Source of the DNA: Candidatus Altimarinota bacterium | Lineage (GTDB): Bacteria; Cyanobacteriota; Cyanobacteriia; Cyanobacteriales; Microcystaceae | Direction of reading: 5' to 3' | Assembly (NCBI GenBank): GCA_012031035.1 | Contig: JAAUUT010000035.1 | Coordinates: 1 to 43,197 of the forward strand | DNA length: 43,197 nt | Part shown: positions 26,874 to 34,687 of the stretch, one piece after another | Layout of the letters: the number at the start of each line of letters is the position of its first letter | Numbering within the stretch: position 1 is the first letter of the stretch | The notes under the pieces: generated by a model | What the model was told of the DNA's origin: nothing | What the model saw: only the letters and a program-made list of their open reading frames with translations | Database searches by the model: none | Made by a program: the position numbers and the translations under genes

Positions 26874-27902
26874 ATGACAAAGACAACGATTAGACAACTT
26901 CCCATTCCTTCCTTCTTCGAGACTAAACAAGTTAGCGAAGTTTGGCGAGTTCCCTATCAACAAAGGGCAACCGAAGCTAGAGAATGGGCGCAACAATATA
27001 ATATTAAACCAGCAGCAGAAGATAAAACCCGCGTTTGTTTAGTATTAATAGACGTACAAAATACATTTTGCCTTCCAGAATTTGAACTCTTTGTTGGTGG
27101 TTCGTCCGGTAGGGGTGCAATTGATGATAACGTGCGATTGTGCGAGTTTATTTATCGAAATTTAAATTTCATTACACAAATTGCCGTAACGATGGATACC
27201 CATACGGCAATGCAGATTTTCCATCCAATTTTTTGGATAAATGAAGCGGGAGAACATCCCATTCCAGCAGCAACTACAATTAGTTTTGAAGATGTTCAAA
27301 AAGGAATTTGGAAAGTTAACCCTGCGATTGCCGATAGTATTGCACCAGGCGATTATGAAGCGCTTCAACAATATGCCTTACATTATGTCAAAACCCTCAG
27401 CGAACAGGGCAAATATTTGTTAACCGTCTGGCCCTATCACTCCATGTTAGGGGGTGTCGGTCATGCTTTGGTGAGTGCGGTAGAAGAAGCTATCTTTTTT
27501 CACAATATTGCCAGAAACAGTCAAACCATCTTTGAAATTAAAGGAAACAACCCTTTAACCGAGAATTATTCGGTATTGCGTCCAGAAGTTTTAGAAGGAG
27601 TGGATGGCAAACCGATTGCCCAAAAAAATATTCGTTTCTTCAACAAATTACTCGAATTTGATGCTGTTATTATCGCCGGACAAGCTAAGAGTCACTGCGT
27701 TGCTTGGACGATTGACGACTTACTAACCGAAATTAAAGCACGCGACCCCAATTTGGCTAAAAAAGTGTATTTGTTAGAAGATTGCACCTCTGCCGTTGTC
27801 GTTCCCGATGTTATCGACTTCAGCGAACAAGCAGATAAAGCCTTTCAACGTTTTGCTGATGCAGGAATGCAGATTATAAAATCTACAGATGCGATCGCGT
27901 AG
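26874..27902 (+). CDS. Isochorismatase-family cysteine hydrolase
   Basis: The 342-aa protein has the isochorismatase/nicotinamidase fold. The catalytic Asp is in LVLIDVQNTF (about 60), a middle element contains VWPYHSM, and the nucleophile Cys is in AKSHCVAWTIDDL (about 275), followed by the cis-peptide/ammonia-binding region LLEDCTSAV. It is longer than nicotinamidases (about 200 aa) owing to an N-terminal extension and an insertion at about 115-180. The metal-site pattern of nicotinamidase is partly present (MDTHTAMQIFHPIFW). The substrate is unknown; hydrolysis of an amide or vinyl ether is expected. It stands alone. Confidence 0.9.
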   Translation: MTKTTIRQLPIPSFFETKQVSEVWRVPYQQRATEAREWAQQYNIKPAAEDKTRVCLVLIDVQNTFCLPEFELFVGGSSGRGAIDDNVRLCEFIYRNLNFITQIAVTMDTHTAMQIFHPIFWINEAGEHPIPAATTISFEDVQKGIWKVNPAIADSIAPGDYEALQQYALHYVKTLSEQGKYLLTVWPYHSMLGGVGHALVSAVEEAIFFHNIARNSQTIFEIKGNNPLTENYSVLRPEVLEGVDGKPIAQKNIRFFNKLLEFDAVIIAGQAKSHCVAWTIDDLLTEIKARDPNLAKKVYLLEDCTSAVVVPDVIDFSEQADKAFQRFADAGMQIIKSTDAIA

Positions 27903-27955
27903 CGTGGGCTTTGCCCAATCGCAAATTTGTTCAATCTATAAGTATTATAGGCGAT

Positions 27956-27974
27956 ACCGCCGTCAAACGGCGGT
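27956..27974. repeat. GC-rich hairpin between convergent genes
   Basis: ACCGCCGT, a CAA loop and ACGGCGGT make a perfect 8-bp stem between the convergent hydrolase and PSRP-3 genes. It belongs to a dispersed repeat that also includes the GCGTAGCGTGGGCTTTGCCC sequence at 27900-27916. It could act as a bidirectional stop but has no T tract. Confidence 0.55.
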
Positions 27975-28019
27975 GCTTGCAACAACCAAAAGACTTAAAT
28001 AGCGGTTAAATCAAAAAAA

Positions 28020-28331
28020 TTAATTACTACCTGTAAAAGCAACTTCTGGAAACTTAGATTGGGCTTCAGCCATTGTAATACGCTTGCTTTGGTTGCGTAG
28101 GTCTTGCCAGAAATTAATGACTTCTGTGGCTTTGTTGAGAACGTCAATTCGTTCGTTTTCTACTATCCAGTGTTTGGCTTCTAACTCTTCTTTTAACTGC
28201 TGCCAAGCATCGTTGCGCGGCCAGAAAAAATAAGCTGTCAGAGGACTGGTTCCTTTCCCGACAATTTGGTCTACTGCGATCGCTACATTTTCATCTAACC
28301 AAAGGACTTTTAAAATAAATCTTGACTCCAA
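28020..28331 (-). CDS. Plastid-specific 30S ribosomal protein 3 homologue (PSRP-3/Ycf65)
   Basis: The 103-aa protein contains the conserved family sequence [20 protein letters not shown] (positions 3-22), then [19 protein letters not shown] and a C-terminal helix [14 protein letters not shown]-3 is a component of the small ribosomal subunit found in cyanobacteria and chloroplasts only. TTG at 28331 was chosen because it lies five bases after GGAGG (28337-28341) and gives the usual short N-terminus. The longer frame would begin at TTG 28343, inside that Shine-Dalgarno sequence. Confidence 0.95.
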   Translation of the reverse strand: MESRFILKVLWLDENVAIAVDQIVGKGTSPLTAYFFWPRNDAWQQLKEELEAKHWIVENERIDVLNKATEVINFWQDLRNQSKRITMAEAQSKFPEVAFTGSN

Positions 28332-28542
28332 TGACCCCTCCAAAAAATCTACTGACTCTAAATTAGCTTAAGTGTACAAGACTCTATCTTATCGCATGGT
28401 TTGCTTTTAGGAGAAAGGAGCGCTGCTCAGAAAAATATTAGAGATTGAGATTTGGAATTAATAAATTCCCTCCTCACAAATTCATAATTCATCATTCATA
28501 ATTCAAGAATAGTCTCTTCCTCACCCAAGCAGCCGTCGATTC

Positions 28543-29319
28543 ATGTACCGCCGATTTACTCTTGCGCGTCTAGCAGCTTGCATCCTCGTCTGTGCAACTT
28601 CGGTTTTAGCACAATCTCAAGGTGCGATTTCTGACGCTACGCCGATCGCCAATTCCAACCAATCCGATAAAATTCGTTTCATTCGAGTCAATTCAGAAGA
28701 TCCCGATCCTAAAGGAACGCCTTCTAGCGAAGGCGGGACGGGATCTCGCGGCGATTGTTCGACTACCGAGATTCCTTTGACTCGTTTAGTCGGTAGTAAA
28801 AGCTTAGAATTAACAGTAAGCGATCGCCCTACTTTCTGGTTCTATATTCCTTATACAGCCAAAGAAGCTCCTTATGGCGAATTTTTCTTGCAGGATCGAA
28901 AAGGAAATACGCTCTACCACGATCGCGTCAAGCTTTCTAAATCGCCTGGAGTGGTCGGGTTTACCCTTCCCGCTCAAGTAGCTCCTTTGGCGATCGAACA
29001 AAAATATAGTTGGTATTTGACAATTGATTGTCCTCAACGACAAAATGCGCCCAGTAAATTTCCCAGTCCTGCTTTTCTCACCGGAGAAGTACAGCGCATT
29101 GAGCTTACTTCCGAACTAAAAAATCGCATAGAAACCGCAAAAACCCCTTTGGAAAAAGTTAAAATTTACGCGCAAAATGGCATCTGGTACGAAACTTTAA
29201 CCGAATTAGCAAATCTTTATTTAATTCAACCAGCATTAACGAAGACTTGGGCAGATTTATTAAAAGATGTTGGCTTAGAAAAGCTGATTCAAGAACCCGT
29301 CCTCGGTCGCATTCATTAG
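28543..29319 (+). CDS. DUF928 exported protein
   Basis: The 258-aa protein has a signal peptide (residues 1-23, cleavage after VLA). The DUF928 domain follows, marked by TRLVGSKSLELTVSDRPTFW and FYIPY, then the CDCP-like block LTIDCPQRQN, and a C-terminal helical part (TPLEKVKIYAQNGIWYETL) that resembles a repeat unit. DUF928 proteins are common in cyanobacteria, often next to CHASE2 or TPR proteins, with no known function. A small dispersed repeat (28709-28740) is translated in the linker PKGTPSSEGGTG between the signal peptide and the domain. Confidence 0.88.
   Translation: MYRRFTLARLAACILVCATSVLAQSQGAISDATPIANSNQSDKIRFIRVNSEDPDPKGTPSSEGGTGSRGDCSTTEIPLTRLVGSKSLELTVSDRPTFWFYIPYTAKEAPYGEFFLQDRKGNTLYHDRVKLSKSPGVVGFTLPAQVAPLAIEQKYSWYLTIDCPQRQNAPSKFPSPAFLTGEVQRIELTSELKNRIETAKTPLEKVKIYAQNGIWYETLTELANLYLIQPALTKTWADLLKDVGLEKLIQEPVLGRIH
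28709..28740. repeat. Small dispersed repeat in the DUF928 gene
   Basis: The core AAAGGAACGCCTTCTAGCGA is a palindromic short element translated in frame as a Gly/Ser/Thr-rich linker. That makes at least four in-frame insertions of such elements in the window. Confidence 0.5.
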
Positions 29320-29689
29320 ACTTCTTGCTTTAGAACGGGGAAAGGAGAAAGTAAATGGCAAAAGGTCTATTTTTCCTTTAAAATCAATCATTTTTCCTGA
29401 TATTTTCCTAACAGGTTTATCGAGACTCTCATCCCAAAGCTTACGCTATGGTAGAAGATTCTGCTTTCAATCAGCCGAGATGCCTAGCGATTATTAACTT
29501 AATTACGGACGAAAAAAATGGTTGAGAAAAGCAATAGTAAAGTCAATCCAAACGATTTATTCATTTAAAAAAATCAATGACCAAGCAAAGATTTATCTAT
29601 ACTAATATTGAATCCTGGCATAACATCGAATTTTTCAGAGTACAGTTGCCATATAATTAGGAAAAATCCTAACTCTCAAGGCACTTTCC

Positions 29690-30025
29690 GTGTTAGAAGC
29701 ATTTGTATTTGCAACAATATTGTGTGGATTTTTCGGTATCATTTTTAAGAAAAACTTGGTGATGAAAATCGTCTCGATGGATGTTATGAGTACGGGAGTT
29801 GTATCCTACTACGTGCTGATGGCATCGCGAGAGGGTTTGTTTGCCCCTATTGTCTCGGATGCCAAAAATGTCGCTTATGCCGATCCCGTTCCCCAGGCAG
29901 TCATCTTAACGGCGATCGTGATTGGTTTTTCGATTCAGGCATTAATGCTGGTTGGTGTGATGAAGCTAGCACGAGATAATCCAACCTTGGAAAGCCATGA
30001 GATCGAGAAGAATAATACGCCATGA
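29690..30025 (+). CDS. mrpC: Mrp-type cation/proton antiporter subunit C (NuoK-like)
   Basis: The 111-aa protein has three membrane helices and the NuoK/MrpC pattern: FGIIFKKNLVMKIVSMDVM, then ADPVPQAVILTAIVIGFSIQALML with the conserved DP-PQALVLTAIVI-like signature. It starts with GTG at 29690. It is the first gene of a tight operon and overlaps mrpD by four bases (ATGA). Subunit C belongs to the multi-subunit membrane complex that exchanges Na+ for H+. The preceding 370-base gap (29320-29689) has no gene; a TATACT box near 29596 may belong to its promoter. Confidence 0.9.
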   Translation: MLEAFVFATILCGFFGIIFKKNLVMKIVSMDVMSTGVVSYYVLMASREGLFAPIVSDAKNVAYADPVPQAVILTAIVIGFSIQALMLVGVMKLARDNPTLESHEIEKNNTP

Positions 30026-31473
30026 GTACCCTGACAATCGCCTGGATCGCACTGCCATTTTTTGTAGGGTTTGTCATCTATCTGCTCCCCCAGTTTGACC
30101 GATATCTCGCGCTTTTCATCGCCCTGGCTTCGGCTGCGTATGCGTTGCTGCTATTTGTCCAACAATCGCCCCTAACCCTGCAATTAATCGATAATTTTGG
30201 TGTTGCTTTAACAGCCGACCAATTAAGCAGCTACTTTATCCTGACCAATGCACTGGTAACAGCAGCAGTTCTTTTCTACTGTTGGCACAATAAAACGGCT
30301 TTTTTTTTCGCACAGACTATTATTTTGCATGGCAGTGTCAATGCTGCTTTTGTCTGTGAAGACTTTATTAGTTTATACGTAGCCTTAGAGGTGAGCGGAA
30401 TTGCCGCTTTTCTCTTAATTGCTTATCCCCGTAGCGATCGCTCGATTTGGGTTGGGCTGCGCTATCTTTTTGTCAGCAATGTAGCAATGCTGTTTTATCT
30501 GGTTGGGGCGGTGCTTGCCTATAAAGCCAATCATACATTTGCTTTTTCGGCCTTGCGCGGCGCTCCTCCAGAAGCGCTTGCTCTCCTTTTTCTGGGATTA
30601 TTAGTAAAAGGCGGGATTTTTGTATCGGGATTGTGGTTGCCGCTGACTCACTCCGAATCTGAAACTCCGGTTTCGGCATTGCTATCGGGAATAGTCGTCA
30701 AAGCGGGGGTCTATCCAATGGTACGCTGTGCGCTGGTTTTAGAGGAACTCGATCCCATCGTCAGATTTTTCGGAGTTGGGACGGCGCTTCTAGGCGTGTT
30801 TTATGCCATTTTTGAAAAGGATACCAAGCGAATGCTGGCTTGGAGTACGATTTCCCAGTTAGGCTTTATCCTCGCCGCCCCCATCGTCGGCGGCTTTTAT
30901 GCGCTGACTCACGGACTGGTAAAATCGGCACTCTTCCTGATAGCGGGTAGCTTACCGAGTCGAAACTTCAAGGAATTGCAACAAAAACCGATCGCGACTC
31001 CGATCTGGATAGCTTTAGCCCTAGCAAGTTTCTCGATTTCGGGGTTTCCAATGTTATCCGGTTTTGGGGCGAAAGTGTTGACGACAAAGAATTTGCTGCC
31101 CTGGCAAGCGATCGCCATGAACGTTGCAGCATTGGGAACGGCAATTACGTATGCAAAATTCATCTTTCTACCGCCTGGGGGAGAAAAAGAGACTGTCAGC
31201 CCTGGTTTCTGGGCAGCGATGATTCTCTTACTCGGCGGGCTATTTGTGGCAAATGTCGTTTATTATGAGGCGTATACATTTGAGAATGTCGTCAAACCAC
31301 TGGCAATTACCGGAGTTGGTTGGTTGGCGTATTTGTCGAGCTTTCGACGGTCGGCAATTAAGTTACCCCGCGCGATCGAAGAATTCGACCATCAGATCGG
31401 TTTGATGAGCTTGATTTTAATCTTGCTTTTCTGGATGGCATTAGTCATGATAAATAATCCTTCACAATTTTGA
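30022..31473 (+). CDS. mrpD: Mrp-type cation/proton antiporter subunit D (NuoN/NuoM-like)
   Basis: The 483-aa polytopic protein of the proton-translocating NuoL/M/N family has about fourteen helices. Key family features: EVSGIAAFLLIAYPRS with the helix-5 Glu, LLFLGLLVKGGIFVSGLWLPLTHSESETPVSALLSG with the helix-7 Lys and loop, and YAIFEKDTKRMLAWSTISQLGFIL with the conserved KRMLAWSTISQ sequence. It supplies an antiport channel of the complex. The ATG overlaps the mrpC stop. This is the only large antiporter-like subunit in the operon, as there is no full-length MrpA. Confidence 0.93.
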   Translation: MSTLTIAWIALPFFVGFVIYLLPQFDRYLALFIALASAAYALLLFVQQSPLTLQLIDNFGVALTADQLSSYFILTNALVTAAVLFYCWHNKTAFFFAQTIILHGSVNAAFVCEDFISLYVALEVSGIAAFLLIAYPRSDRSIWVGLRYLFVSNVAMLFYLVGAVLAYKANHTFAFSALRGAPPEALALLFLGLLVKGGIFVSGLWLPLTHSESETPVSALLSGIVVKAGVYPMVRCALVLEELDPIVRFFGVGTALLGVFYAIFEKDTKRMLAWSTISQLGFILAAPIVGGFYALTHGLVKSALFLIAGSLPSRNFKELQQKPIATPIWIALALASFSISGFPMLSGFGAKVLTTKNLLPWQAIAMNVAALGTAITYAKFIFLPPGGEKETVSPGFWAAMILLLGGLFVANVVYYEAYTFENVVKPLAITGVGWLAYLSSFRRSAIKLPRAIEEFDHQIGLMSLILILLFWMALVMINNPSQF

Positions 31474-31482
31474 GCAACCACG

Positions 31483-31863
31483 ATGGGACATCTAATCTTG
31501 CGACTGACCATCTGGTTTTTACTCACCGCTAATCTGAGCGTGGAAAATATTATCATCGGCATCGTCATTGCCTTTTTATTGCCGCGCAGCTATAGAAATT
31601 CGGAAACTTTAAAAGATTGGTTGCGGGCGTTGGGAAAGATTGCGGTGACGATTCCCCAGGCATATATGGAAGCCTTTGAAATGCTCGTCCGCCCGCATAA
31701 CGAAGAAGAGATAATTATGGAGCGAATCAAAGGGCCGCGATCGCCCCGTCTCATCTTCCTAGATGTATTTCTGATTACTTTTACCCCCAAAACTATTGTT
31801 TTGAAGTACCACGAAGAAGGCTATTACGAAGTACACCACGTGCGACGGAGGTTAAAAGAATGA
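31483..31863 (+). CDS. mrpE: Mrp-type antiporter subunit E
   Basis: The 126-aa protein shows the MrpE pattern: an N-terminal helical region LTIWFLLTANLSVENIIIGIVIAFLLPR, a middle with AYMEAFEMLVRP and a C-terminal cytoplasmic beta part ending FLITFTPKTIVLKYHEEGYYEVHHV (LTLTPGT-like turn). It sits between mrpD (9-base gap) and mrpF (ATGA overlap). It is a small structural subunit of the antiporter. Confidence 0.92.
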   Translation: MGHLILRLTIWFLLTANLSVENIIIGIVIAFLLPRSYRNSETLKDWLRALGKIAVTIPQAYMEAFEMLVRPHNEEEIIMERIKGPRSPRLIFLDVFLITFTPKTIVLKYHEEGYYEVHHVRRRLKE

Positions 31864-32111
31864 ATTTCATACTTATTGCCATGATTCTGGCACTACTCAT
31901 TCCCTTCTACGAAGCTTGGAAGAATGATGATATCTGGCAGACAATGTTGGCATTAGCTAGTATTTCGTCTAAGACGGCGGTCATCGTTCTCTTTGTCTCG
32001 GTCTTGCGGGACGATTGGATGATGGGCGTTGCAGCAGTCATTATCCTCAGCGTGGGGAATGCTGGATTTATGTTACTGGCACAGATACTCAAAAAGATGG
32101 GCGATGTATGA
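31860..32111 (+). CDS. mrpF: Mrp-type antiporter subunit F
   Basis: The 83-aa protein has three membrane helices, with the DRVL-like N-terminal helix, ASISSKTAVIVLFVSVLRDDW in the middle and VAAVIILSVGNAGFMLLA at the end. Its size, hydrophobicity and place between mrpE and mrpG (four-base overlaps on both sides) identify it. The polypeptide is more diverged from canonical MrpF than its neighbours are from theirs. Confidence 0.85.
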   Translation: MNFILIAMILALLIPFYEAWKNDDIWQTMLALASISSKTAVIVLFVSVLRDDWMMGVAAVIILSVGNAGFMLLAQILKKMGDV

Positions 32112-32386
32112 TTGATATACTCAGTTACACCTGCATAGGCGTAGGAATCATTTTTTGGTTTTGGGGAACCTCTTACTTGCTCGTCAAGAGATCGGTATTA
32201 TACAAGCTGCATACGCTTTCGGTGGCCGATACGCTTGGCTCGATCGCGATTATTGTCGGACTGCTCCTCAAAATCCCCAGCGAATGGCCTTTTCTAATCC
32301 TCGCCATCATTTACTTAGCAATCTGGAATACAATGCTTGGATACGTGTTGGCATATTGTTCTAGCAGCATAGATAAGAATGAATGA
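32108..32386 (+). CDS. mrpG: Mrp-type antiporter subunit G
   Basis: The 92-aa protein is built of three helices: YTCIGVGIIFWFWGTSYLL, VLYKLHTLSVADTLGSIAIIVGLLL (the family's R-x-HA-x-D-TLG-like stretch) and FLILAIIYLAIWNTMLGYVLAYC. ATG 32108 overlaps the mrpF stop (ATGA). Its own stop at 32384-32386 overlaps the start of the following gene at 32379. Confidence 0.88.
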   Translation: MIDILSYTCIGVGIIFWFWGTSYLLVKRSVLYKLHTLSVADTLGSIAIIVGLLLKIPSEWPFLILAIIYLAIWNTMLGYVLAYCSSSIDKNE

Positions 32387-32923
32387 TAGCGATAGTTATA
32401 TTTATATCCTAACCGCTCTGCTACCCTTGTCTGCTTGTATGGTGGTCTTTCAGGTTAATCCCTATCACGCACTGGCAGTTCGCGGCATTCTCGGAGCGGT
32501 AGCAGCAACAATCTATGCGATTTTTGGGCCCCAGATGTGGCTTTGACTGAAGCATTGGTAGGTACGATGCTGGCGATTACGCTTTATGCGATCGCGGTGC
32601 GTTCCTCTCTAGTCATGCGTCTGGGCGTACTCGAAGATAGAGAGGACGAATCCCATTTTGGGCAACTAATAGAGCGCTTAAAAACCGTTTTTAACAAATA
32701 CTATATGCGTCTAGAACTAGTTCCGTATGCAGATACACAAGCTTTGCAACAAGCATTAACGGACAAAGAAGTCCATGCAACTTGTACTAGAACAGATGAA
32801 GAGCAACCCTATCAAACCGCGATCGCCGTTAAACGCATCTATGACATCGTGCAAGCCGAACTTTCATCGCCAGAAACAACCCTAACTTATGTAGGTAGAT
32901 CGGACTCAGGGGACAAGCACTAA
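32379..32923 (+). pseudogene. MrpA-C-terminal/MbhD-like (DUF4040) antiporter subunit, frameshifted
   Basis: ATG 32379 opens a frame with three helical parts: ILTALLPLSACMVVFQVNP, ALAVRGILGAVAATIYAIFG. It then reads PQMWL and stops at 32543-32545. The next frame gives VALTEALVGTMLAITLYAIA, exactly what should follow (GAPDVALTEALVG in homologues). Adding one G to GGGCCCC at 32526-32532 joins both parts into a 181-aa protein. Its last 80 residues are a soluble tail (YYMRLELVPYADTQALQQAL). The domain matches the C-terminal part of MrpA and subunit MbhD of membrane hydrogenases. It is either a mutation that breaks the complex or a sequence error. Confidence 0.82.
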
Positions 32924-33585
32924 TGAAATGGTTGTATTTGCTAGCAGGAATAGCGCTATATGTCAAGGCGCTCGCCATGCCCAATCCAGCACCGGACTTA
33001 TCGGATATCTCGATCGCCGAAATAGTAGTTCGAGATAGCGGTGTTCCCAATGCGGTTTCGGGGATCATTTTCAGGAATCGTCTCTATGACACGATCTATG
33101 AAGTCGTCGTCTTTACAATCGCGATTATGGGAGCCAATTTTCTGCTGGCTAATGAAAAGCCGATTGGCAAGATCGAACAGTTTACAGACCAACCCTCAAT
33201 TGTGCTGGCGCGTCTGGGAGCAACCATTTCCGCGTTGGTCGGGATCGAACTGGCGATTCGGGGACATCTGAGTCCCGGCGGCGGTTTTGCGGCTGGAGTA
33301 GCAGGGGGAACCGCGATTGGTCTTGTGGCAATTACCTCATCATCGGAGTCGATGCAGGCAATTTATCAGCGCTGGAAGGCTGCTACTTGGGAGAAAATTT
33401 CAGTGCTTCTTTTTATTGTTTTATCGGTTGTTACTTTAGCTGGGGGAGAACTACCTCATGGGGAATTGGGCGCACTTGTCAGCGGCGGGGCAACTCCCCT
33501 GCTTAATATCCTAGTGGCTATCAAAGTTGCCTTGGGATCGTGGGCAGTGGTTTTAATTTTTATTCGTTATCGGGGCTTGTTGTGA
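32923..33585 (+). CDS. mrpB: Mrp-type antiporter subunit B (MnhB-related, with MbhE-like N-terminus)
   Basis: In the 220-aa protein the first third (LAGIALYVKALAMP, then VRDSGVPNAVSGIIFRNRLYDTIYEV) resembles MbhE/the end of MrpA, with the RLYDT(I/L)xE motif. The last two thirds are the MnhB domain: ARLGATISALVGIELAIRGHLSPGGGFAAGVAGGTAI, including the hallmark GHLSPGGGFxxG. It overlaps the stop of the preceding gene by one base (TAATG). It is the last gene of the operon and ends 22 bases before the convergent ImmA gene. Confidence 0.92.
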   Translation: MKWLYLLAGIALYVKALAMPNPAPDLSDISIAEIVVRDSGVPNAVSGIIFRNRLYDTIYEVVVFTIAIMGANFLLANEKPIGKIEQFTDQPSIVLARLGATISALVGIELAIRGHLSPGGGFAAGVAGGTAIGLVAITSSSESMQAIYQRWKAATWEKISVLLFIVLSVVTLAGGELPHGELGALVSGGATPLLNILVAIKVALGSWAVVLIFIRYRGLL

Positions 33586-33607
33586 GAAAGTAAAGTCAGT
33601 TTATCGT

Positions 33608-34252
33608 TTAGCCGATCGTTTTTGCTTCTGTTAACTCGATTTGACGAGAATTGTCTGGTAGATAAATCCAGCCGAGGTCTTTGAGGCGATGGATGAGGTT
33701 AGAAATCGTTACGCCTAATTCCTCGGCCATCTCGTATAGATACGGCCATTTAGTCAAATCTCGCCCGCGAGAAACTTCTTCTAATTTGTACTGCGGCATC
33801 AACAAACAACTAGCAAAATACTGTGCTTGCCATTCGATGCCATTCAACTGAAGTTCGTTGCGACACAAGAGCGGTTCTGCTCGAACGATTATACCTTTGT
33901 CTCGCAACCCCAGCAACCGCTTTACTGCTTCTGGGTTGATGTGTAATACCCAATGCCCGATTTCATGGGCAATGGTAGATTCTCCAAATCCGCCTCGCAA
34001 TTTGGGGATATCTTCGTTGATTTCGATTAAGCGTTCGAGGGGAAGAATTCTTGCCGCGATCGCGCCTTGGCAATCGTCTGGTATGCTATCCCAAACGACA
34101 TCCAATCCCAAAAACTCGGCCGCGCGACTGGCATCTAGCGGCCATTTGGGTTGATAATTTGGCGATCGCTGCATTAGCTCTAGAATGTCTATCGCTTTGG
34201 CTTCAATCTCTAGTTTGGGAATGAAACGAAATGGGTTGAAGATATTTGCCAT
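33608..34252 (-). CDS. ImmA/IrrE-family metallo-endopeptidase
   Basis: The 214-aa protein has the zinc motif HEIGHW (HExxH at about residues 96-100) and the typical downstream ligand region EWQAQYFASCLLMP (Glu about 140). The N-terminal ~90 residues (IDILELMQRS, PLDASRAAEFLGLDV, ARILPLERLIEIN) fit the family. The C-terminus (EMAEELGVTISNLIHRLKDLGWI) has a winged-helix-like segment. Such proteases cut a paired XRE repressor, as in Deinococcus IrrE-DdrO and Bacillus ImmA-ImmR. It follows the XRE gene by 20 bases in the same direction and has a GGAGCA ribosome site, so the two form an operon. Confidence 0.95.
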   Translation of the reverse strand: MANIFNPFRFIPKLEIEAKAIDILELMQRSPNYQPKWPLDASRAAEFLGLDVVWDSIPDDCQGAIAARILPLERLIEINEDIPKLRGGFGESTIAHEIGHWVLHINPEAVKRLLGLRDKGIIVRAEPLLCRNELQLNGIEWQAQYFASCLLMPQYKLEEVSRGRDLTKWPYLYEMAEELGVTISNLIHRLKDLGWIYLPDNSRQIELTEAKTIG

Positions 34253-34272
34253 AGTTGCTCCTAGATAATGCG

Positions 34273-34614
34273 TTATCTTTCTGCTTTTAAGGCTTCTCGA
34301 AAGACTTTTTGGGCAAATTCAGGATTTTCTTGCATTCTCCGAAAGAGATTTGGCATATCTTTATAGTGTCGCTTGAGAAATTCTTCGTCGTGCTGGGGAA
34401 TTCGTCCGACTAGGAAAATTAACTCTTCTGCATCGAGATTGAGATGTTTTGCCAAGGCACGGATAACATCTTCTTTAGGTGCATAATCGGCTCGATTGTT
34501 CTCTAGTTTGGACAAATATGTAAAATCTAACCCCAATTTTTCGGCTAGCTCTCGCTGGCTGTATCCTTTATCTTTTCGGGCTTGACGAATAAGATGACCG
34601 AAGCTCTGATTCAC
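34273..34614 (-). CDS. XRE-family transcriptional repressor, DdrO-like
   Basis: The 113-aa protein has a lambda-repressor-type helix-turn-helix domain at about residues 10-62 (SQRELAEKLGLDFTYLSKLENNR). A short C-terminal region (LFRRMQENPEFAQKVFREAL) resembles the small helical domain of DdrO, which IrrE cleaves near its end. The start is GTG 34614, preceded by GGGAG. Together with the metalloprotease gene it forms a repressor/protease pair. It is probably autoregulated through the TTGA...TCAA elements at 34652-34667 and 34688-34703 and also controls the divergent coiled-coil genes. That link is inferred from position. Confidence 0.92.
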   Translation of the reverse strand: MNQSFGHLIRQARKDKGYSQRELAEKLGLDFTYLSKLENNRADYAPKEDVIRALAKHLNLDAEELIFLVGRIPQHDEEFLKRHYKDMPNLFRRMQENPEFAQKVFREALKAER

Positions 34615-34638
34615 GTTTTTTCTCCCTAACTATTTTTT

Positions 34639-34667
34639 AGTTTACTAATCCTTGACGAAAAAATCAA
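34639..34667 (-). promoter_or_regulatory. Promoter of the XRE-ImmA operon
   Basis: On the minus strand -35 TTGATT (34662-34667) and -10 TAAACT (34639-34644) are separated by exactly 17 bases. The -35 box is one end of the 16-bp repeated element, so binding there would shut off this promoter. The GTG start lies 24 bases after the -10 box. Confidence 0.6.
34652..34667. promoter_or_regulatory. Putative operator, copy 1
   Basis: TTGACGAAAAAATCAA has dyad ends (TTGA and TCAA) and is identical to copy 2. It contributes the -35 boxes of both divergent promoters. It is likely a binding site of the XRE repressor, which is an inference from location and symmetry. Confidence 0.65.
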
Positions 34668-34680
34668 CTAACCTTATGAT
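34652..34680 (+). promoter_or_regulatory. Promoter of the coiled-coil operon
   Basis: The -35 TTGACG (34652-34657), a 17-base spacer and -10 TATGAT (34675-34680) form a near-consensus sigma-70-type promoter. The -35 box is the left end of the 16-bp element, and the second copy of this element covers the expected start site. The leader runs about 110 bases to the ATG at 34798. Confidence 0.7.
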
Positions 34681-34687
34681 AGAGAAG

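Noticed and set aside
32015-32107. N-terminal extension before mrpG
   Set aside because: It is an out-of-frame reading of mrpF; ATG 32108 in an ATGA overlap gives the normal subunit.
32520-32545. Programmed -1 ribosomal frameshift as explanation for the Mrp break
   Set aside because: GGGCCCC is not in the X-XXY-YYZ phase relative to the incoming frame and no clear downstream pseudoknot was seen; a lost base is simpler.
33608-34614. XRE-ImmA pair as a prophage remnant
   Set aside because: No integrase, excisionase or attachment repeat is seen, and flanking genes are ordinary chromosomal genes.
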